Below are positions 1 to 5,651 of a DNA stretch of 5,651 nucleotides, piece after piece. Under the pieces are notes generated by a model. That model did not search any database, was not told where the DNA came from, and saw only the letters and a program-made list of their open reading frames with translations. This DNA comes from Vulcanimicrobiia bacterium (GTDB lineage Bacteria; Eremiobacterota; Eremiobacteria; Baltobacterales; Baltobacteraceae). The DNA lies in the NCBI GenBank assembly GCA_024281135.1, contig JAMXLG010000224.1:1-5651 (forward strand). The letters run 5' to 3'. The first letter of the stretch is position 1, and each line of letters begins with the position of its first letter. Made by a program: the position numbers and the translations under genes.

Positions 1-638
1 CCGCTCCCCGATGCCGTGTTGGCCGCCGTTTCCGGCCCCGGATACGCCAGCAACTCGTCGAGGAGTTCTTGCATACGTGCGTCCACCACGCGTCCCGAGG
101 CCTCGCGCCGCACGCGTTGTAGCAGAGACTGCGATACGCTTTCCCAATCGTAGATGAACGGCCGCATACCGCCGGGGTCGAACATAAGATGCAATAGATT
201 GCGCTTCTCCGCCCTAGCCTGCATGTCGATGAAGCTCCCAAAGAAGCGCAATGTAGCATCGTTCGAAGAAAGTACGTTCCAATAGCGATCCATCAATACG
301 GCGGGATAGGGCTCTTGTTGTTGCAACATCCGGTCGACGGCTCTTTTGATGCTGCGCATCTCCGGCTCGCTCCATGTTGCATCCGAGTAAATTGGCGCAA
401 AACCGCTCGCGAGCAGCAATCCATTGCGTTCGCGTAGGGGAATGTCGAGAGCGTCCGCGATTGCGCGCAACGTTTCACGCTTCGGAACGCTGCGCCCGCT
501 TTCGATGAAACTGAGCTGTCGCTGCGAGATCTCGGCCTCTAGTGCGACTTCAAGTTGACTCTTCCGGCGCACTGCGCGCCATTGACGCAAGAGGACGCCC
601 AGGTCTCCGATATCACGCTCTCTCGGTAGCATATGCAC
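1..638 (-). CDS. XRE-family transcriptional regulator with MmyB-like ligand-binding domain (3' end missing)
   Basis: DNA-binding regulator, cytoplasmic, probably controlled by a small ligand. The reading frame is open for 212 codons from GTG 638 to the left edge without a stop, so the C-terminus lies outside; family members are usually about 270-290 aa, so roughly a quarter is missing. Residues 13-67 form the helix-turn-helix: LGVLLRQWR, then SQLEVALEAEISQRQLSFIE with ESGRSVP, the classic pattern of this group. Residues 72-84 (NGLLLASGFAPIY) and 108-123 (QEPYPAVLMDRYWNVL) are the linker and start of the MmyB-like domain, which continues with LLHLMFDPGGMRP and a YDWESV segment. GTG 638 is preferred because GGAGG lies 7 nt upstream; ATG 632 in the same frame is possible. 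It is divergent from the carbonic anhydrase-like gene and shares a 90-base control region carrying an inverted repeat, so local and autoregulation are inferred. The ligand is unknown. Family assignment is firm. Confidence 0.93.
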   Translation of the reverse strand, partial: MHMLPRERDIGDLGVLLRQWRAVRRKSQLEVALEAEISQRQLSFIESGRSVPKRETLRAIADALDIPLRERNGLLLASGFAPIYSDATWSEPEMRSIKRAVDRMLQQQEPYPAVLMDRYWNVLSSNDATLRFFGSFIDMQARAEKRNLLHLMFDPGGMRPFIYDWESVSQSLLQRVRREASGRVVDARMQELLDELLAYPGPETAANTASGS

Positions 639-642
639 GGTC

Positions 643-650
643 ACTCCTCC
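643..650 (-). promoter_or_regulatory. Strong ribosome binding site of the XRE/MmyB regulator gene
   Basis: Read on the minus strand this is GGAGGAGT. It lies 7 nt (counted from GGAGG) before GTG 638 and 13 nt before ATG 632. The spacing favours the GTG as the translation start. Confidence 0.7.
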
Positions 651-675
651 ATTTTCTACTCGGCAGCGCTCAGGG

Positions 676-696
676 CAATTACCTGCCGTGTAATTG
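676..696. promoter_or_regulatory. Perfect inverted repeat CAATTAC-N7-GTAATTG, candidate operator
   Basis: Two 7-base arms, CAATTAC (676-682) and GTAATTG (690-696), are exact reverse complements around a 7-base spacer. The element sits in the 90-base gap between the regulator gene (minus) and the carbonic anhydrase-like gene (plus), the usual place for an operator of a divergently transcribed XRE-type regulator. The right arm ends just before the ribosome binding site at 699-705. Binding by the neighbouring regulator is inferred. The same bases could also fold as a weak hairpin in the leader of the rightward transcript. Confidence 0.5.
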
Positions 697-698
697 TG

Positions 699-705
699 AA
701 GGTGA
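699..705 (+). promoter_or_regulatory. Ribosome binding site serving a leader mini-ORF
   Basis: AAGGTGA matches the anti-Shine-Dalgarno complement and lies 7 nt before ATG 713. It is about 23 nt from ATG 729, too far for direct use by the carbonic anhydrase-like gene. It is the only convincing site in this leader. Confidence 0.45.
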
Positions 706-712
706 ATCCATT

Positions 713-727
713 ATGGTTGATTCTTAG
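713..727 (+). CDS. Possible four-residue leader peptide (MVDS)
   Basis: ATG GTT GAT TCT TAG is a complete mini-ORF. It has a better-placed ribosome binding site than the downstream gene, and its stop codon ends one base before ATG 729. Such an arrangement can couple translation through re-initiation. It could also be coincidental, or reflect a single-base indel that separated the true start from the frame. No amino-acid run typical of attenuation is present. Confidence 0.3.
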   Translation: MVDS

Positions 728-728
728 T

Positions 729-1277
729 ATGTCAAACGTGACTTCACTGCTAGAGCGCAACAGAGCCTTTTCAGCTGCCGGCACATGGCGCAACGTCCCC
801 AGGTTGCCGTTTTTACCCTTCAAAGGCTTATATATCGTGACGTGTATTGATCCGCGAACCGATCCAGCGGAGTTCTTGGGGCTGAAATTCTCGGAGGCGA
901 TCGTTGCACGGGAGGTCGGCGGTCGTGTCACCGATGCCGTCATTCAAGACCTCTCCTACATCGGGTATCTCGTTCAAACGAGGGCGCCCGAAGGCCCATA
1001 CTTTGAGGCCGCGATTATCCACCATACGAACTGTGGAAGCCGGCTGCTCGAGGATCCGGTGTTACGTCATGGCTTCGCGGAGCGCTCAGGGTATTCCGAA
1101 AAAGCGTTGGCGCGGCTCCCAGCCACCGATCCATACGAAACTGTGAAAGTGGATGTCGAGAAGGTTCTCGCGGCTCCACAAATATCGCCACGAATTACTG
1201 TGTCGGGATGGGTTTACGACACGGACAGCGGACTGCTGCGCTGCGTCGTTGACGCGAAAATGAAAATTGCCCGATAG
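729..1277 (+). CDS. Beta-class carbonic anhydrase-like protein
   Basis: Predicted zinc enzyme of 182 aa interconverting carbon dioxide and bicarbonate in the cytoplasm. No signal peptide is visible. The beta-class signatures are present: C39-I-D41-P-R43 gives the first zinc cysteine and the Asp-Arg dyad, and HHTNCG at 98-103 gives zinc ligands H99 and C102. The length, the segment GGRVTDAVI (64-72), the DPxxTV-like stretch DPYETV (134-139) and the C-terminal SGWVYDTDSG (159-168) match the compact Mycobacterium Rv1284-like subgroup. The usual RNAG before the GG is replaced by REVG (61-64), which may affect activity. ATG 729 is chosen because family similarity starts at the following residues (LLERNRAFSAAG); the frame is open further upstream to ATG 633, but that extension overlaps the regulator gene's start and the operator. 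It is the first gene of a probable three-gene operon; the next gene begins 18 bases later. Enzymatic activity is inferred from motifs. Confidence 0.88.
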   Translation: MSNVTSLLERNRAFSAAGTWRNVPRLPFLPFKGLYIVTCIDPRTDPAEFLGLKFSEAIVAREVGGRVTDAVIQDLSYIGYLVQTRAPEGPYFEAAIIHHTNCGSRLLEDPVLRHGFAERSGYSEKALARLPATDPYETVKVDVEKVLAAPQISPRITVSGWVYDTDSGLLRCVVDAKMKIAR

Positions 1278-1295
1278 TACCGTACATACTGGCAG

Positions 1296-2003
1296 ATGCT
1301 GCCGACCGGCGTACCCGAGTATCGGGTGCATACGACGCCATCGCTCGTCGAGCACTGGCGCCATCTGGTTGAGATCATCGCCCTTATTACTGCGGCGGTG
1401 TGGGCTTTTTACGTCTTCGTTTACCAAGAACGGATAAAGCCCGCTCTCGAGCCGGCTCGGTTACATGTGTCCACGAACCTAACGCACGAGGCACTGCAAG
1501 GCGGCAAAGAGCTCGTAACGATCTACGTTACGATAAAAAATATCGGTTCGATCGACGCCTCGATGGCCGGATTGATCGTAAACGCGTACGGCGTGAAATA
1601 TAAGGGCGGCACTTCCGGCGGATCGCGCGACATCAAGCCTGCAAGCGGGGTCACGATCGTAAACAACGGCCTCGCGAGTGATGATCCGAAGCTGCTCTAT
1701 AGCCATCTTGCGCTTTGGCCGCCGTTCGGCGCATCGCACGGGCGCAGACCGCTCTGGGTGCCGCAGGGCGAGGATATTTCAATTGCCGATCCGCTCGTTA
1801 TCGAACGTGGGGCGTACGATACCGTGCGTGTGACGTACGCGTTTTGCTACCAGCGAAATGATGACAACGCCGTTAGCGCCTACAATCCAAAGCGCACGCC
1901 GGACGGCGGATTCGATGTCATGGACCTTCTCGCTGCGAGCGGAGCCCACGCCGGGCTTCATTGCGGTGGCACGCCATTCTACAACGGTGAATACGCGCTG
2001 TGA
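1296..2003 (+). CDS. Unrecognised protein with one N-terminal membrane span
   Basis: 235 aa, not assigned to a named family. Residues about 24-44 (LVEIIALITAAVWAFYVFVYQ) form one hydrophobic helix followed by ERIKPALEP. Residues 55-100 look like a beta-sandwich strand pattern (ELVTIYVTIKNIGSIDAS, as in 'conserved-repeat' adhesion-type folds), and the rest is soluble, with only two cysteines (C184, C223). A membrane-anchored beta-rich domain is the most that can be said. Which side of the membrane it faces is uncertain, since charges flank the helix on both sides. It starts 18 bases after the carbonic anhydrase-like gene, and its TGA stop overlaps the GTG start of the next gene, so it probably is co-transcribed and may act with the downstream sensor. 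No clear ribosome binding site precedes ATG 1296, so a later start is possible, but the membrane helix would be kept only with starts before about 1365. Confidence 0.82.
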   Translation: MLPTGVPEYRVHTTPSLVEHWRHLVEIIALITAAVWAFYVFVYQERIKPALEPARLHVSTNLTHEALQGGKELVTIYVTIKNIGSIDASMAGLIVNAYGVKYKGGTSGGSRDIKPASGVTIVNNGLASDDPKLLYSHLALWPPFGASHGRRPLWVPQGEDISIADPLVIERGAYDTVRVTYAFCYQRNDDNAVSAYNPKRTPDGGFDVMDLLAASGAHAGLHCGGTPFYNGEYAL

Positions 2004-3697
2004 GCTGGCGCGCCATCGTGGTGGTCACGTTATCGATCCTAATGTTGGCGATCGTCGCGCCAACAATGTTCGCGCAGTTTCCGACCGCATATACCGGTGC
2101 GCACGTGGAAGGGGCCAGGGTCACGGCGGTCGATGCAGGCTCTCCAGCCGAGCGCGCCGGCCTACGCCCGGGCGACTTGATCGGCTGCGTCGACACGCGA
2201 GATCACATGATCTTATCCGCACCTTTTCACCAACAGGCCTACGAACCTGACCGCATCAACCTCTGCGTAACCAACACTGTTCCGCGCCGCGATCTTACGT
2301 TCACAGCCGTTCCCGGACCACGGTCGACATCATTCTACGGAAACACGACGATGCAAGTTCTTCGGCTGTTCTCGTACGTGACGTTCTTGTTCGTTGGTTG
2401 CGCTTTGGTGATCTTGCGTCCCAGCGTTATGACCTGGCTGCTGTTCGGCTACTGCCTCGCGACAGCCCCCGTAGGCGCCGCATATCAAGCGCTCACCGTG
2501 TGGCCTCCGCTTGCCTTTACCACGCTCATCGCAGTGTTCAGTCCCTCAGCCTCGTTAGGCTCAGTCTCTCTCTTTCTCTTCGCGCTTCTCGTACCCGAGG
2601 AACGCGTTCCGCGGGGATGGCGCGGATGGTGGTTCTGGGTGACGGCAATCGGCACGATCGCGTTCGCGACCGTGTATTTCTTTTACCGGACATTGGTCCT
2701 CGGGTTCTTTGTGCCACTGGATCCGCTACAGATAAGTCTTTCGCGCGTGATGACATTCGCCGTAGTTTTCGTAATCGTAGCGCGCTTGCTGAAGATGGAA
2801 GCTGCTGCGCGTGCCCGCTTTTGGTGGGTTGCTGCCGCAATCGTAATCGGCGTCGTCACGAACGACCTTCGGCAAGGCAGCGAATCTTTTTGGCCCGGTA
2901 TCTTCGGCACGCTCACGATTATCATGCCTCTGACATTGATGTACGCGATCGTTCGTCGCCACGTTATCGACATTCGATTCGTCATCAGCAAGGCCGTCGT
3001 GTACGGCGTGTTTATGACGGCGATCTTCGGAATAATCGCGGCCGCCGACTGGGCGACAACACGTTTTCTCGCAGAAATGCGCGTAGCGCTCGCGCTCGAC
3101 GCGGTCATCGCGATCTCTCTCGGAGTTTTGATGCACCGCCTTACGCCGATCCTAGAAGGATGGGTAGACTCGGTCATTTACCGCAGAAAGCACGTAGCGG
3201 AAATCTATCTTCGGCGTCTCGCTCGCACGTTGCCACGCGCGGAACGAGAGGAGACGGTGGATCGAGCACTCGTCGAGGATCCGTACACTAAGTTGGAACT
3301 TACAGCGGCAGCCCTTTTTCGGAAAAATGGGAAGGCGTTTACGTTAACGTCGTCATCCGGTTTGGGAGGAGCGCTAACCGCCGCTCTCGATCGAGACCAC
3401 GATATCATTCGCTTTCTCAGCACCGAGCGGTCGTGCGTTTATATTCATGACCTAAACGATCGCGTAGCAGCCGCGTTCGCCGATGTCATTGCAACTGTCG
3501 CCATTCCAATCTTCAACGGCGACGATCTCGTCGGTTTCACCTTGTACGGAGTGCACCGCGATGGGACCAGGCTCGACCCGGACGAGGCCGCAGTCTTGGA
3601 AGCGCTGGCAGAATCGGCGAGTCAGGCGTACGTTCGGGTCGAGAACTCCCGCTTACGTGCTCTCGTTGGATCGGTGATCCAGACGTCCGCATCTTAA
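2000..3697 (+). CDS. Multi-span membrane sensor with PDZ and GAF-like domains, no kinase
   Basis: 565 aa integral membrane protein, probably a signal receptor. A first hydrophobic helix (5-25) is followed by a PDZ domain outside the membrane (about 35-105), recognised by AGSPAERAGLRPGDLI at 46-61. Eight or nine further helices follow between about 119 and 378 (for example 119-138, 170-198, 211-230, 247-263, 274-288, 300-318, 330-350, 362-378). A cytoplasmic linker starting at VIYRRKHVAEIYLRRLA (392-408) resembles the one before GAF and kinase modules in sensor histidine kinases. Residues about 425-550 look like a GAF domain (VATVAIPI-type core at 496-504, then LVGFTLYG and DEAAVLEALAESAS). 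The protein ends at 565 with no DHp or ATPase domain. GTG 2000 overlaps the previous stop (GTGA) with GGTGA 9 nt upstream, supporting translational coupling. The PDZ between helices 1 and 2 recalls ComP-type sensors. The signal and output partner are unknown. Confidence 0.88.
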   Translation: MSWRAIVVVTLSILMLAIVAPTMFAQFPTAYTGAHVEGARVTAVDAGSPAERAGLRPGDLIGCVDTRDHMILSAPFHQQAYEPDRINLCVTNTVPRRDLTFTAVPGPRSTSFYGNTTMQVLRLFSYVTFLFVGCALVILRPSVMTWLLFGYCLATAPVGAAYQALTVWPPLAFTTLIAVFSPSASLGSVSLFLFALLVPEERVPRGWRGWWFWVTAIGTIAFATVYFFYRTLVLGFFVPLDPLQISLSRVMTFAVVFVIVARLLKMEAAARARFWWVAAAIVIGVVTNDLRQGSESFWPGIFGTLTIIMPLTLMYAIVRRHVIDIRFVISKAVVYGVFMTAIFGIIAAADWATTRFLAEMRVALALDAVIAISLGVLMHRLTPILEGWVDSVIYRRKHVAEIYLRRLARTLPRAEREETVDRALVEDPYTKLELTAAALFRKNGKAFTLTSSSGLGGALTAALDRDHDIIRFLSTERSCVYIHDLNDRVAAAFADVIATVAIPIFNGDDLVGFTLYGVHRDGTRLDPDEAAVLEALAESASQAYVRVENSRLRALVGSVIQTSAS

Positions 3698-4971
3698 CGC
3701 TCGTCGATGGAGTCGATCAGCGCCTGCAGATGGCGCCGCTCCGCTGCATTGTGCGTTAAGTCGAGTGCCGCATTATAGGAGCCAATAGCTTCCTCTATCC
3801 TATCGAGGCGCTTCAGCGTGTCGGCACGTGCCAGGTGGAACATGGAGTAATGAATGAGATCGCCGCAAGCAAGACCGTCAAGTATTTTTATTGCCTCCGC
3901 TGGACCATAGGCAAAGCTAACCGCTACAGCGCGATTTAGTGCGACGATAGGGGAAGGCTGCAGCTGCTGGAGTTGGTCATAGAGTCGAACGATCTCAGAC
4001 CAATCGACGTCGTCCGCTGTTTTTGCATGGGCATGCATGCTCGCGATCCATGCCTGCACTAGATACGAACCTGCAACGCCGTGACGGACTGCGTCGCAAA
4101 GCAGTGCATCCGCCTCCTGGATTTGTCCGTGATTCCAGCGAGACCGGTCCTGATCGGCGAGAAGCACGAGCTGACCACCTTTCGAAAGCCGCGCTTCTCT
4201 TCGCGAGTCAATGTAGAGTAACAACGCGAGTAGGCCCATCACTTCCGGCTCTGCCGGCATCAAGTTCACCAGAATCCGGCACAGTCGAATGGCTTCGTCG
4301 CATAACTCTCGACGCACGATCTGGTCGCCGTCAGTCGCCGTGTACCCCTCGTTAAATATTAAATACAGAACGACACATACGTCATCGATGCGCTCCGGTA
4401 GACGCTGCGGCGGTGGGACGTCAAATGGAATACGGGTTTCGCGGATCTTTCGCTTAACACGAACGAGTCGTTGTGCCATCGTCGCATGCGGTACAAGAAA
4501 CGCGTCGGCGATTTCTTCTGTCGTTAATCCTGCGAGCGTCCGTAGCGTTAGCGCGATTCGCGACTCAACGTTCAGCGCCGGATGACAGCATGCAAAGATG
4601 AGTGCAAGGCGGTCGTCCGGTACGCTCGTCACTTCATCGTCCTCCGGAGTATCGCTCGAAACGGCTGCACGATCGAGCAGCGCGGAACGCTGTGCCTTTT
4701 CGCGTCCGGTACGTTCCCTACGCAACTTGTTGATGGCACAGTTGCGGGCAGTCGTGAATATCCACGCCGAAGGACGCGTGGGAAAACCGTCACGCGGCCA
4801 ACGCTCGAGCGCGGTGACGTAAGCCTCCTGCAGCGCGTCCTCGGCCAGATCGATGTCGCCGACAAGACGTGACAAAGTTGCGACTGTGCGACCGCCATCA
4901 GCGCGGAAGCATTTTGCCACCTCGCTGGCCACATCACATTTCGACAACCGGGCGTATTTCCACCGATCCAT
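3694..4971 (-). CDS. ECF42-type RNA polymerase sigma factor with C-terminal helical/TPR extension
   Basis: 425 aa sigma-70 family factor that would direct RNA polymerase to its own promoter class. Sigma-2 spans about 15-87 (GDIDLAEDALQEAY, ALERWPRDGFP, SAWIFTTARN, NKLRRER). Sigma-4 spans about 120-180 (FACCHPALN, ALTLRTLAGLTTEEIADAFL, MAQRLVRVKRKI). The long extension opens with the DUF6596 region (VLYLIFNEGYTA at 201-212, EVMGLLALLL, LADQDRSRWN) and continues as TPR-like helices (VDWSEIVRLYDQL, SPIVALNRAVAV, RIEEAIGSYNAAL). This layout and length are those of ECF42, a group known to lack a dedicated anti-sigma factor and to sit beside DGPF/YciI proteins; its extension is reported to be needed for activity. 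ATG 4971 is chosen since similarity begins near it, with AGG 8 nt upstream; the frame is open further up into the YciI gene but that part has no family likeness. It overlaps the YciI gene by 38 bases, and its stop overlaps that of the sensor gene. Confidence 0.94.
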   Translation of the reverse strand: MDRWKYARLSKCDVASEVAKCFRADGGRTVATLSRLVGDIDLAEDALQEAYVTALERWPRDGFPTRPSAWIFTTARNCAINKLRRERTGREKAQRSALLDRAAVSSDTPEDDEVTSVPDDRLALIFACCHPALNVESRIALTLRTLAGLTTEEIADAFLVPHATMAQRLVRVKRKIRETRIPFDVPPPQRLPERIDDVCVVLYLIFNEGYTATDGDQIVRRELCDEAIRLCRILVNLMPAEPEVMGLLALLLYIDSRREARLSKGGQLVLLADQDRSRWNHGQIQEADALLCDAVRHGVAGSYLVQAWIASMHAHAKTADDVDWSEIVRLYDQLQQLQPSPIVALNRAVAVSFAYGPAEAIKILDGLACGDLIHYSMFHLARADTLKRLDRIEEAIGSYNAALDLTHNAAERRHLQALIDSIDER

Positions 4972-5278
4972 ATTTTGCGCCTGGGCATCGCGCAGCAACT
5001 TCCAGCATATCGTCGAGCGATTGCGCTTCGATGATGCAGAAACCACCCAGATACTCTTTTGTTTCTGCGAACGGACCATCCATAATCAGCGATTTGCCAT
5101 CTCTTACCCGTACGGTCGTCGCGCTGCTCGTCGGTGCAAGCGGATTGCCGGCGACGACCACGCCGCGCGATCGAAGATCCTTGCTCCACGCGGCAAAGTC
5201 TTGAAAAAGCGCCTCGCTTTCTTCCTCAGACCGGGGCGGCGTCGACGGATCGCCGTAGATCAATAACATATATTGCAT
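4934..5278 (-). CDS. YciI/DGPF-domain protein, partner of the ECF42 sigma factor
   Basis: 114 aa soluble protein of the YCII (DGPF) family, a ferredoxin-like alpha-beta fold. The signatures are MQYMLLIYGDP at the start, AGNPLAP (43-49), IMDGPFAETKEYLGGF (65-80) holding the name-giving DGPF at 67-70, and PGAKYGSVEIRPV near the end. The enzymatic role of these small proteins is unsettled; they are typical genomic partners and regulon members of ECF42-type sigma factors. ATG 5278 is chosen because MQYMLLIYGD is the family's usual N-terminus, with AGAGAAG 4 nt upstream as a moderate ribosome binding site; in-frame extension to 5311 adds residues without family likeness. It is the first gene of a two-gene leftward unit, and its end runs 38 bases into the sigma gene. 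Confidence 0.93.
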   Translation of the reverse strand: MQYMLLIYGDPSTPPRSEEESEALFQDFAAWSKDLRSRGVVVAGNPLAPTSSATTVRVRDGKSLIMDGPFAETKEYLGGFCIIEAQSLDDMLEVAARCPGAKYGSVEIRPVVEM

Positions 5279-5320
5279 GGTGCTTCTCTTTCTGGCAGGC
5301 GCTAAACCCATCCGTCAAAA

Positions 5321-5347
5321 GACAATCGGAAAGGCACGAGATCGACA
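5321..5347 (-). promoter_or_regulatory. Candidate ECF42-type promoter upstream of the YciI-sigma unit
   Basis: On the minus strand TGTCGA occurs at 5347-5342. It matches the -35 element I recall as reported for ECF42 factors in Streptomyces. Seventeen bases later TGTC (5324-5321) matches three of four positions of the reported CG(A/T)C -10 element. This would place transcription start some 35 bases before the YciI start codon and fits autoregulation. A chance hexamer match in this gap is not negligible. Confidence 0.4.
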
Positions 5348-5354
5348 TCCGGGC

Positions 5355-5383
5355 AAAAAAAAAATTACGGGCAGGCGAACCCG
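5355..5383 (-). terminator. Probable intrinsic terminator of the leftward gene at the right edge
   Basis: Read on the minus strand, CGGGT-N6-GCCCG can pair in five bp (one wobble) at 5383-5368. It is followed by TAA and then ten T in a row (5364-5355). It lies 28 bases after the stop codon at 5411-5413 and before the candidate YciI promoter. A second hairpin, GCGAA/TTCGC, further upstream could compete. The stem is short, but the T tract is strong. Confidence 0.5.
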
Positions 5384-5410
5384 GTGATCCCTTCGCGGCG
5401 GAAGCCGGCA

Positions 5411-5651
5411 TCAGCGGCGTTGGTACGAGTCGGCGAGGTTATCGTTCACGACGGTTGCTAAGCCGTTGCTGTTCAACTGCAACGTTGTCGTCAGCGTCTG
5501 TGTGGAGTAACTCCAACCTGCAGGCAACTTCAGTTTGCTGCCTAGTGTGGGTAGTTGTGCGTAGGTGAGCGCCGGATCCACGATTTGTGCGTACGACTGC
5601 ATCACGTAGACATCACCGTTCGGGGCTGTGAGTTCGAAGATGGGCTGTCCG
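5411..5651 (-). CDS. Conserved protein of unknown function, C-terminal part only
   Basis: About 79 residues up to the stop codon at 5411-5413; the 5' part lies beyond the right edge. The visible frame begins with IFELTAPNGDVYVMQSYAQI, then YAQLPTLGSKLKLPAGWSYSTQTL, and ends LNSNGLATVVNDNLADSYQRR. The pattern of a GDVYVMQSY strand, a D(P)xLTYxxLPxLG helix, a KLPxGW turn and a terminal N-D-x-x-x-SYQ resembles the C-terminus of a family of small, exported proteins of unknown function that I recall only as hypothetical. A signal peptide cannot be checked here. No function is proposed. A T10-type terminator follows the stop. Confidence 0.78.
   Translation of the reverse strand, partial: GQPIFELTAPNGDVYVMQSYAQIVDPALTYAQLPTLGSKLKLPAGWSYSTQTLTTTLQLNSNGLATVVNDNLADSYQRR

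Noticed and set aside
633..728. In-frame 32-residue N-terminal extension of the carbonic anhydrase-like gene
   Set aside because: It would overlap the start of the divergent regulator and the inverted repeat, and family similarity begins just after ATG 729.
1153..1160. TGTCGA hexamer on the plus strand inside the carbonic anhydrase-like gene
   Set aside because: It lies within coding sequence far from any gene start; a 6-base match occurs by chance a few times in a window of this size.
2683..3177. 164-aa antisense open frame opposite the sensor gene
   Set aside because: No recognisable motifs or ribosome binding site; explained by the GC-rich codons of the sensor gene on the other strand.
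2398..3291. 297-aa open frame on the plus strand inside the sensor gene
   Set aside because: It is arginine-rich, without domains, and lies within a gene whose frame shows clear PDZ, membrane and GAF-like structure; it is a composition shadow.
4972..5079. In-frame 36-residue N-terminal extension of the sigma factor
   Set aside because: It runs inside the well-supported YciI gene and has no likeness to sigma factors.
5279..5311. In-frame extension of the YciI protein upstream of ATG 5278
   Set aside because: The family's usual N-terminus begins at ATG 5278, which also has its own moderate ribosome binding site.

Overview
This is a bacterial chromosomal window. GC is above 50 percent by eye, and genes are densely packed on both strands. 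Nothing in it looks like a phage, transposon, CRISPR array, tRNA or rRNA. Taxonomy cannot be fixed from the sequence. The mix of an MmyB-type regulator, a compact Rv1284-like beta carbonic anhydrase, an ECF42-type sigma factor with a YciI/DGPF partner and a small conserved secreted-type protein is compatible with soil lineages such as Actinomycetota, Acidobacteriota or Eremiobacterota-like bacteria. I cannot choose between them.

Left part (1-728): an XRE-family regulator with an MmyB-like ligand-binding domain reads leftward and runs off the left edge. The 90-base gap to the next gene, which reads rightward, holds a perfect 7+7 bp inverted repeat (CAATTAC-N7-GTAATTG, 676-696). It also holds a good ribosome binding site that serves a four-residue leader ORF ending one base before the next gene.

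Middle part (729-3697): three rightward genes form a probable operon. They are a beta-class carbonic anhydrase-like protein, an unrecognised single-span membrane protein, and a large multi-span membrane protein with an extracytoplasmic PDZ domain and a C-terminal GAF-like domain but no kinase. Spacing is 18 bp, then a 4-bp GTGA overlap. The divergent regulator, the operator-like repeat and this operon form the least familiar assembly here. An inorganic-carbon or small-ligand sensing unit is a speculative reading.

Right part (3694-5410): two leftward genes form a recognisable module, a YciI/DGPF-domain protein followed by an ECF42-type sigma factor with a long C-terminal helical/TPR extension. 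They overlap by 38 bp. A candidate autoregulatory promoter (TGTCGA) lies upstream of the YciI gene. The sigma gene and the membrane sensor gene converge and share the four bases TTAA for their stop codons.

Right edge (5411-5651): the C-terminal part of a conserved, probably exported protein of unknown function reads leftward. A short hairpin and a T10 tract behind it probably terminate its transcript.
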